Below are positions 18,540-25,000 of a DNA stretch of 25,000 nucleotides, piece after piece (positions within the stretch are counted from its first letter, which is position 1; every line of letters begins with the position of its first letter). The position numbers and the translations under genes were made by a program. Origin of the DNA: Priapulus caudatus (Eukaryota; Priapulida; Priapulimorpha; Priapulimorphida; Priapulidae); assembly GCF_000485595.1 (NCBI RefSeq), contig NW_014577151.1:243277-268276 (forward strand), in the 5' to 3' direction. The notes beneath the pieces are model-generated. The model had not been told where the DNA came from. It saw nothing but the letters and a program-made list of their open reading frames with translations, and searched no databases.

Positions 18540-18761
18540 GCACGCGGCATGCCACTCTGCATAGTGTTTTCCAAGATATTATATGGGTGTCGTTATATAA
18601 CTTCACAAATATTCTGTTGCTTGGCGGAGTACGCGCACGGTTTAGATTTTCTAGTTGAAGACCATAATAGCTATGTTAGATAATTGCATGTAATTTCTGT
18701 ATATTAAGTAATAATCGCTTTACCATTGCAGGTGCGGTTCGTTCAGTGCACTGTTCAAAAC
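18540..18761 (+). repeat. Duplicate block copy 1 (intron end plus exon 3 start)
   Basis: Bases 18540-18761 match 19190-19423 over their whole length. Shared landmarks are GCACGCGGC, ATATTCTGTTG.TTGGC, GCGCACGGT, AAGACCAT, GTAATTTCTGTATATT, ATAATCGCTTTA, TTGCAGGTGCGGTT and CTGTTCAAAAC. Spacing between copies is 650-662 bp. The block includes a complete branch/acceptor region and 30 exon bases, of which 25 are identical. Confidence 0.88.
18732..18761 (+). pseudogene. Decoy copy of the start of C2 exon 3
   Basis: After a good acceptor (ACCATTGCAG ending at 18731) come 30 bases encoding VRFVQCTVQN, against VRFGQGAVQN in the functional exon at 19394. The similarity then stops and the frame enters the His/Ala/Cys-coding minisatellite. 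It stays open for 160 codons in total, to a stop at 19212-19214. If spliced from exon 2 in phase 0 it would replace the C2 domain's final helix and WHRL end with a repeat tail. It is more likely a dead duplicate. Confidence 0.7.
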
Positions 18762-18772
18762 GAAAACGTGCA

Positions 18773-19168
18773 CATACACTCTTGCGCGCACCTACACGCG
18801 AGCGTGCACCTACACGCATGTGCGTACATACACGCATGCGCGCACATACACGCGTGCGTGCACGTACACGCATGCGCGCACATACACTCTTGCGCGCACC
18901 TACACGCGAGCGTGCACCTACACACATGTGCGTACATACACCCATGCGCGCACATACATGCGTGCGTGCACGTACACGCATGCGCGCACATACACGCGTG
19001 CGTGCACGTGCACGCATGCGCGCACATACACGCGTATGTGTACGTACACGCATGCGCGCACGCATATACACGCGTGCGAGCACGCACACGCATGCGCGTA
19101 CATACACGCGTTCGTATACATACGCGCATGCTCGCACATACACGCATGGGCACACATACACGCGTGCA
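18773..19168. repeat. 18-bp minisatellite with 108-bp higher-order repeat
   Basis: The base unit is 18 bp of the type CATACACGCATGCGCGCA, about 22 units in all. The first two 108-bp segments (18773-18880 and 18881-18988) are near-identical six-unit blocks, each starting CATACACTCTTGCGCGCACC, so there is higher-order structure. The sequence is mostly alternating purine-pyrimidine with many GCGC and CATG words. The 18-bp period and lack of stop words keep all six reading frames open, which explains the overlapping 130-177-codon frames. These are not independent genes. Confidence 0.93.
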
Positions 19169-19189
19169 GTCATTTACAATCTGTATACG

Positions 19190-19423
19190 GCACGCGGCAA
19201 GCTACTGTGCATAGCGTTATCCAAAATATCATATCGGGGTTGTTATATTATCTTCACCAATATTCTGTTGATTGGCTGAGTATGCGCACGGTATACATTT
19301 TCTGGTTAAAGACCATTAATGAGTTATGTTAGATCATTTCTGTATAAGCGTGTAATTTCTGTATATTCGGGGATAATCGCTTTATTTTTGCAGGTGCGGT
19401 TTGGTCAGGGTGCTGTTCAAAAC
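19190..19423 (+). repeat. Duplicate block copy 2 (contains the working acceptor)
   Basis: Partner of 18540-18761. This copy includes the acceptor used for the terminal C2 exon (AG at 19392-19393) and its first 30 bases. Its polypyrimidine stretch CTTTATTTTTGCAG is stronger than copy 1's CTTTACCATTGCAG. Confidence 0.88.
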
Positions 19424-19519
19424 TCGGAGATAGCGCATTGGAAAAAGGTCCTGCAGAGCATGCGTAAAGAGTCGACCGAGTGGCACCGGCTTATGGTATG
19501 CGAGGATGAGAGAGACTGA
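19394..19519 (+). CDS. C2-domain (synaptotagmin-like) gene, probable last exon
   Basis: Encodes the end of the C2 domain: VRFGQGAVQNSEIAHWKKVL, a QSMRKES segment, TEWHRLM, then VCEDERD and a TGA at 19517-19519. The H-W-K-K-x-L...E-W-H-R-L pattern is the C-terminal helix and strand signature of synaptotagmin/Doc2/rabphilin C2B domains, which normally lie close to the protein's end. It joins exon 2 in phase 0. A possible donor GTATGC at 19496 would remove the last seven residues. Joining that donor to the acceptor at 24581 gives only nine codons before a stop, so readthrough to the local TGA is the simpler model. The exact synaptotagmin subtype cannot be assigned. Confidence 0.82.
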   Translation: MRFGQGAVQNSEIAHWKKVLQSMRKESTEWHRLMVCEDERD

Positions 19520-19535
19520 CGCACACTCTAGGCTA

Positions 19536-19541
19536 AATAAA
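19536..19541 (+). terminator. Candidate polyadenylation signal AATAAA
   Basis: AATAAA lies 16 bases past the TGA of the last C2 exon. Use of it would give a very short 3' UTR. A second AATAAA at 19864-19869 would give a more usual length of about 350 bases. The sequence alone cannot say which is used. Confidence 0.4.
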
Positions 19542-22490
19542 ATCAGGACCACTTTTAGACGAAGAGACTACTGTTATATATCATTCTATACGTGCGTCTT
19601 TTGGACGTGTGTACGATGCACACGACCGAAAAGTGCTTACGTCGTCGTAACAAGATGGAGGAGGATAAAACGGAAGCATCGAAGGGGACAGAAATGAGCG
19701 TTATTGGCGCATTTTTCGATCGATCGAGACGAGCCGCGAGTTGTTTTTGCTCTTTAGAAAAGGCTTTGGTTATCATTCACTTGCGCCAGTTTGTCGCTTT
19801 TCGTTGTGCATTCGAGACGCCATTCCTCGAACGCTTCTCGCTGAAAGCTGTCTGAATGACGAAAATAAAACCGATAATCCCTATTACTTGGTGATATGGC
19901 CGAGAAAATCCATTATGCCCGAGCCGTGCGGCAAGGCGCTATATGGCGGAACGTCAGCCTTGAATTGCCAGAAAGACTTCAACAATCCACTCACATTGGC
20001 GCTGAAATGCCGAGTTACATTCCGTTAATCGCGGAAAGTCGATGATTAAATAATTATACGCTCGCCAGATGGCGACACAGATTGGACAATCGATCGCGTC
20101 TGCGTTTGATATGTAGCGAGCGATATTAGTGGTGCTAATCAGTGCCACCGGATCAGCGGTTAAGATGGAACTATAGCCTGACAAATGTGCAGCTAAATAG
20201 CCGCTGAGTTTAGGAATGCACGGCAGGATATTCGTGAATGGCGCTAATACTATGACATCAGTAGTCTAATGCACATGAACGCGCGCAATCGATACATGGA
20301 TGCAATCGACATCTTTCATGCGCATTGCATACGAAAGAATCACGCTATCAATGATTTACCTAATCAATTTTGATTCAAGAAACGCGCGGTACAATATATA
20401 TATATATGCGTCTGTACTTGACTAAACGACGTTCGCCTTCTTCCATAAGTTTATATCGTAGTAATTTGACATCGATATAGCGAGAGGTCTAGAGCCGCGC
20501 AATCAAGGATTAAGTAATAACGGCAACCTGAGCAAGAATTGACACTCAATGTCGAATAGTTTATGAAAGGAATCACACGCTCGCCTACGAAAAATGTTAA
20601 TCCTTAGCTACCGCATTGACAATCGATTAGACTCACGTTAAATGAGATACGTGAAGAAATAGGCGCATTTCACAATAGCCTTGAAATTAACTATAATGAA
20701 CTATATTCAGGTATAAGACAAAAAAGTGATCTGGAGTAATTTACTATCGCGAGTGAACATTTACATTGTAATGCTGATAGTAGGTGTTAATAGGCTATAA
20801 GACTAGCTAGGCGTGTAGTTGTGTGTATAGAGAGATCAATTCGATTAATTCGGGTATTAGAAAGTAATCGAATAATTTTGTTTGCCAAATACGGTTGCAT
20901 ATAAAAATGTCAAAAACTGTCGTACAGAACTTGATGTTATATTGTATATGTCACCATAACCATATGTAGGGATCGACACGGAATGTGTTAGAGAGATGGA
21001 GACAGCTAGAATGTCTCCACATGTCTTGTATATTTTTTTATTTCATTCCACTCCGGAAAAACCCACTTACATTATTTTTATCGTTAACGGAGTTTCTAAT
21101 CTCTTTCATGTTGTAAAGCTATAAGAGTAAAGGTTCATTATTGTTTCAGCGTATATACCCGTTAAATATTATAGCGTGTATAATTAAAGTAGTTTCGTTA
21201 CAAAACGTAAACATCCTCTCTACGTGTTTCTATAGCAGCGAGGTTTTATATGCCTATGAACATTTTATACCCATACAAATCTCTAATATATATATATATA
21301 TATTCGTTGTGGATAATGACACTGCTTCGTATTTAAATCAAACCCCGTTAAAACGCCCAACTAACGATAACTACGGCGAATAAGACGACGGTATAGCGAA
21401 GTGACATCTTGTCTGAATTGCCAGCTAACGTTTTTCTTCGCGCCTTTTTAAGCCCTCACCCCACCCCCATGCACCTCTCCCGAGAAAACCGGCCTCTTCG
21501 TTGATGTAATAATATTGTTCTGCTCTCTATCGGTCAATCGCTGCCCCCGTTGAAAGACCAGCAAATGGAGACGACGGCAATAAAGCAGCCACTCATCCCA
21601 CAATTAGCAGGGGCTGACATGCATGCTCTCTACTCTGCCGTTTCTATGGAGGAATCCCGCTAGGTGCAGCTCTGGTAATTGCTGCTTAGCGATCGTATTT
21701 CGGACTTTCATAAGATGATGGAGAGGAAGCAGAGGCAGCGCCAGTGACGTCGCCACACGTCGCGTTGTGTCGACGTAGCAGCTGCCTAGCAATGTATTGA
21801 ATTTACCATATATTGATGAGGAGAAGGAGATGGGGAAAACAGGGAGCGGGTGAATACTTTATTTCATCATAATCTCTTTCATACTCTTTAACATCAGTGA
21901 GATGAGCGATGATGCGTCGATGATGTTTGAATAAGAATACTCCCCGCGAATCTGAATGTATGTGAGCAATAATGCGCCTGGAAATAGTGCGCAACGCCGT
22001 GTAGAATGGCGTATAACAGATTGCGCTCTCACCCACACGGACTGGTGACATTATGCGGTGAAACTGTGGAAGACGACGTAGGGTGGCGAATATTGATTAT
22101 CTATCGATTACTATGACTAAAACCGAAACCCTTGGCACAAGTGAATGATGCAATACATATCAGTTCATAAAATTTGCGCGCATTGATTTTGTACGTTACT
22201 GGACGCGGTCGTTTTCATACAAGCTCAACGTTAACGCAAAATGAATGCTACCTACGTGCCTATGTTGTGTCCTGCCCTCTCGATGAAGCTTCAAGAGTTC
22301 TTCTTTTAAAAATAACTTCAAACGTAACTTTCATACCGCGCGGAATTTACTCGAAATGTATAGTTAACTCCCCCCCCCCGTGGACGTGTCTACGCGCGAC
22401 CGAGGTACATGTACATGCTTGTGCGGGATTAACTTGTACTAACGTAGCTCGTTTCCCCTCGTTTCCACTCTTCCGTAGTCGTTAAACACG
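19542..22490. other. Non-coding stretch downstream of the C2 gene
   Basis: The first ~330 bases may be 3' UTR. I recognise no gene. The 87-codon plus frame ending near 19855 and the overlapping 95-codon frame have no known motif. Small features include TA tracts (20395-20406, 21286-21302) and a perfect 8-bp stem hairpin, TGGAGACA...TGTCTCCA (20997-21019). A run of nine C lies near 22372. Confidence 0.5.
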
Positions 22491-22562
22491 CTGCTGCTAC
22501 TGCCGCTGGTGCTGCTGCTTCTGCGGCGGCGGCGGCGGCGGGGGCAGCGACGGCGGGGGCGT
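22491..22562. repeat. GCN/CTG/CGG triplet repeat
   Basis: CTGCTGCTACTGCCGCTGG-type triplets change into (CGG)n with GGGGGC interruptions. On the minus strand this reads as an Ala/Pro/Glu tract inside a long open frame that continues into a CA microsatellite. Nothing else supports a gene there. CTG and CGG triplets are known to be length-unstable in animals. Confidence 0.8.
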
Positions 22563-22915
22563 TATGCGCGCACATATTAACTCGATGGATGTGTCTCACA
22601 ACGAATGCGGGGAGCAGACGTGTCATTTCTAGGCCGATTAGCTCTCGGTCTTTTCTTCTCCGTGCGAATAAAGGCATCATGACGTCGCTGCGGCTAATCA
22701 AGCGGCGCAGTGCACGACCCTGTGCACCCAGCGTCGCCTCGTCACTCTCAGTTATACACGCGCGCGAGTGCTTGCATTGTACGTGTACACATTTAAACCG
22801 GAGTGATTGAATGTGTGCCACTATTTTCACATCACGTATATGAACTAGCGTTCCAGAAATTGCATAAATATACCTCTGTGCACGTACACTCCTACGGATT
22901 TTTAAAAGTTTGTAT

Positions 22916-22943
22916 GTGCGCGGGTGGTGCGTGCGGGTGGTGT

Positions 22944-23002
<59 letters not shown>

Positions 23003-23036
23003 GATGTGTGTGTGTGGGGGGGGGTGTGGGTGGGTG
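22916..23036. repeat. (TG)n microsatellite with G-rich end
   Basis: About 50 bp of pure TG (22947-22999) is followed by GGGGA, TG and GGGGGGGG stretches to 23036. The frames across it are artefacts. Confidence 0.93.
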
Positions 23037-23449
23037 TGTGCGATTGCCTGTTTGTGCCGGCGTGCGGAAGTGACGTGGGTTGGTGTAAAATCACAACTGC
23101 GGTACTTTAAGTACTAAAACTATAATATAGTTGCAGCCTAATTGTGTTTGCTTTTAAGAACGACCTAGACGTGGGGATGGGTGCATGAACCATTGAGGTA
23201 ACATTGCATACGGTATGTGGGGAATTACACTCTATAACAGCGCAGCCTCCATTGCCTGATTTAAGTAGCGATTCGCATGTAGCTATCATTCATTATCCGA
23301 GTATTCATACTATTCAGAAGGTGCGGGTGAGTGAGCGCACGTACGTGTGTTGTGTTAGACAAAATAATGAGCTAGATACAATAATGTAACCCGGCAGAAT
23401 ATGTATAACCCTTATTATGTTAGGCTACGATTATTGTATAGTGTTGTCT

Positions 23450-23617
23450 ATATGTGTATGTGTGTATGAGTGTACATATGTGTATGCGTGTGTATGAGAT
23501 AGAGCGTGTGTGCGCGCTTGCCTGCGTGGGTATGTGGGTTGCAAGTGTGTGTGCGTGGGTTGCGTGCGTGGGTTGCGTGCGTGGGTTGCGTGCTAGCATG
23601 CTTGGGTTGCTTGTCGG
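23450..23617. repeat. TG-rich repeat with GTGGGTTGCGTGC minisatellite
   Basis: TGTGTATG-type words lead into three to four copies of a 12-13-bp unit, GTGGGTTGCGTGC, between about 23544 and 23617. There is no gene evidence. Confidence 0.85.
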
Positions 23618-23778
23618 CGCAGTGGACTTTATAAGTGTCTTTCTGACACATCATGTAGCAATGCCCTGCGTGTTTTGTGCGTGGGATCGTTCACCTTTTT
23701 GATGTAAGTAGGACGCAGCCTCAAATCAATCTGAACACAGCAAAACGGTAACACAGCAGTCTGGTTTGGTCAACAGTG

Positions 23779-23780
23779 GA

Positions 23781-23812
<32 letters not shown>

Positions 23813-23886
23813 TGATGCGTGCGTGTGTGATGCGTGTGTGCGTGCGTGCGTGCGTGCGTGCGTGCGTCGTTGCGTGTGTGCGTGCA
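23779..23886. repeat. (TGCG)n microsatellite
   Basis: Two runs of (TGCG)n are interrupted by GATGCGTGCGTGTGTGATG. The tract is alternating purine-pyrimidine and closely resembles the tracts at 5460 and 16885. Confidence 0.93.
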
Positions 23887-24208
23887 CGATTCTCTGCATG
23901 TATTTATTAGCGTGGAGATGTAGGCGAACGACTCATGTTGCACGTCGTACCTAGGATGAACGCAGGGTAGATTAACACTAGCACATGCTGAGATGAACAT
24001 GGGTGGTTCATATTGCGTGGTTATAACGACAGCCGCGAACCATTAATAGTGGAGAGGCGGAGAAAGATTGATATCATAATAGTGGCAACAACCGCAATCA
24101 GGATAATTTAGAATTATGATAGTACTGACAAGATGACGATATATATCGATGCAGGGGCTACTGTGATCTACAAGCTGCTGCTACTGCTTTCGCTGCAGCA
24201 GCTACTAC

Positions 24209-24217
24209 AAGTACTGC

Positions 24218-24250
<33 letters not shown>

Positions 24251-24372
24251 CGTTGTTGTTGTTGCCGTCGTTGTTGTTGTTGTTGTTTTTCGTTGTTGTT
24301 GTTGTTGTTGTTGTTGTTCTTGTTGCGGTTGTTCTTATTCTTGTTGTTGTTGTTGTTGTTTTTGTTTTTGTT
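24209..24372. repeat. (GTT)n trinucleotide repeat
   Basis: GTT triplets with CGTT, GCCGTCG, TTTTTCG and TCTTGTTGCGG interruptions cover about 160 bp, preceded by CTGCTGCTACTG words at 24174-24215. The plus frame is Leu/Val-rich and the minus frames are Asn-, Thr- or Gln-rich. These are repeat-driven and not called as genes. The tract ends about 210 bp before the exon at 24582. Confidence 0.93.
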
Positions 24373-24581
24373 GCTGCTGTTTCTGTTATCGTCATTATTG
24401 TTGTTCGTGTTATTGGTGCTGCTGTTGATCATGCAAGACGACGTCTAGCATAATTATGGTATAGGATGCAGTTTAGTTTCATGTTAGCATGCAATTAGAT
24501 TTACATTGACGTTCGCACTTGACAGATCTTCACACTTGTGTTAACACCCGAATAAATGTACGTTCTCTCTTGTTATTCTAG

Positions 24582-25000
24582 ATAGAATGGACTCGTTTAA
24601 AGCGTGGATGACCACCAAGGTCAAAACTATCGAACAGAACGCGACCGAAGTGACCTCCAAGTTCGCGAACGTGCGAGTGAATGTGATGACGCCGCGCACG
24701 ATCCCGGAGTTTGTGATTCCACACTTCCAGGCCGAACACGCGCCATGCAGCGGCGAGGGCACCAACAGTGACCACTCAAGTGACCGCAGCTCTCCGATGA
24801 TTAGTCCGGACAACTCTAACCTGAGCATCGCGTCGCTGTGTCGCAGCCCGACGTCGCGCTCGTGTCCCGTCACGCCGATACCTCACCGAGGCGTCGAGCG
24901 CTGCGACAGCATCGAGCACAAATCCTTCAGCTCGACGGACAGCTTTCCGAGCATGATGCTCAACCTGGGCGGCCGCGATGCTGCGCGGACGGCGCACCCG
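24582..25000 (+). CDS. First coding exon of an unrecognised gene, 3' end beyond window
   Basis: An acceptor-like tract CTCTCTTGTTATTCTAG ends at 24581. Five bases later ATG (24587) sits in a strong context, A at -3 and G at +4. The frame then stays open for 138 codons to the edge, with GC-rich third positions unlike the surrounding DNA. The product starts MDSFKAWMTTKVKTIEQNAT and has a short conserved-looking stretch RTIPEFVIPHF. It then becomes Ser/Pro-rich and likely disordered, with several S/T-P sites (SSPMISP, CRSPTS, PVTPIP) and an SFSSTDSFPS segment. I do not recognise the family. The exon could begin a new gene behind a 5' UTR intron or, less likely, be an internal exon. The frame is also open through the splice junction (phase 1). 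Confidence 0.72.

Larger units (their letters stand above)
17805..19393 (+). other. Intron between C2 exons 2 and 3
   Basis: This is a 1,589-bp intron with donor GTAGGT and acceptor TTTATTTTTGCAG. It contains a CRE-type TGACGTCA (18127-18134) and an inverted CCAAT hairpin, GATTGGTC...GACCAATC (18311-18336). It also carries a duplicated decoy copy of exon 3's start (18732) and an 18-bp minisatellite (18773-19168). Confidence 0.8.

Noticed and set aside
18676-19332. Overlapping 130-177-codon frames on both strands
   Set aside because: The 18-bp repeat lacks stop codons in all six frames. Only the plus frame entered from the decoy acceptor deserves attention.
19592-20028. 87- and 95-codon plus-strand frames after the C2 gene
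   Set aside because: They overlap each other in different frames, lack known motifs and lie where a 3' UTR is expected.
22429-23094. 221-codon minus-strand frame
   Set aside because: It consists of a CA microsatellite, a GCN triplet tract and ordinary sequence. No domain or splice evidence was found.
24582-24611. Direct splicing of 19495 to 24582 as continuation of the C2 gene
   Set aside because: The phase-0 join reads nine codons and then a stop, and it discards the long coding frame that starts at 24587.

Overview
This window looks like a piece of an animal nuclear genome, probably a marine or other invertebrate. There is no operon-like packing. Coding sequence is short and split by GT-AG introns, microsatellites and minisatellites are abundant, and there is a decayed Penelope-like retroelement and a MITE-like repeat. 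The two credible coding units are (i) three plus-strand exons of a C2-domain protein of the synaptotagmin type and (ii) the start of a second plus-strand coding exon that runs off the right edge. I cannot name the species.

Layout. 1-9650 is intergenic or intronic, with many simple repeats. It holds a dispersed ~46-bp repeat (four copies), a 63-bp-period duplication, a purine/pyrimidine-asymmetric block (3900-4435), a cluster of AGGTCA nuclear-receptor half-sites (4714-4748), a MITE-like repeat (6108-6442), a large imperfect palindrome (7197-7507) and a Penelope-like element (7996-9270) with inverted ends and three premature in-frame stops. 9653-14025 is a ~4.37-kb satellite of 29-bp units, each able to form a small hairpin. 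Its middle is full of indels while its two ends are clean. 14026-17046 has no recognisable gene.

17047-19519 holds the C2 exons (17047-17158, 17599-17804, 19394-19519). Splice phases agree and the domain ends in the HW...WH signature of synaptotagmin C2B domains. The calcium-ligand aspartates are mostly replaced, so a calcium-independent C2 is predicted. The second intron contains a duplicated copy of the last exon's acceptor and first ~30 bases. This copy runs directly into an 18-bp minisatellite that is open in all six frames.

19520-24581 is non-coding as far as I can see and rich in TG, TGCG and GTT microsatellites. A serine/proline-rich coding exon starts with a good ATG context at 24587 and is still open at 25000; I do not recognise its family.

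I found no convincing new multi-gene system. The most interesting items are the decoy exon fused to the minisatellite, the hairpin satellite with ordered variants and one unit whose two arms changed together, and the inverted-end Penelope relic.
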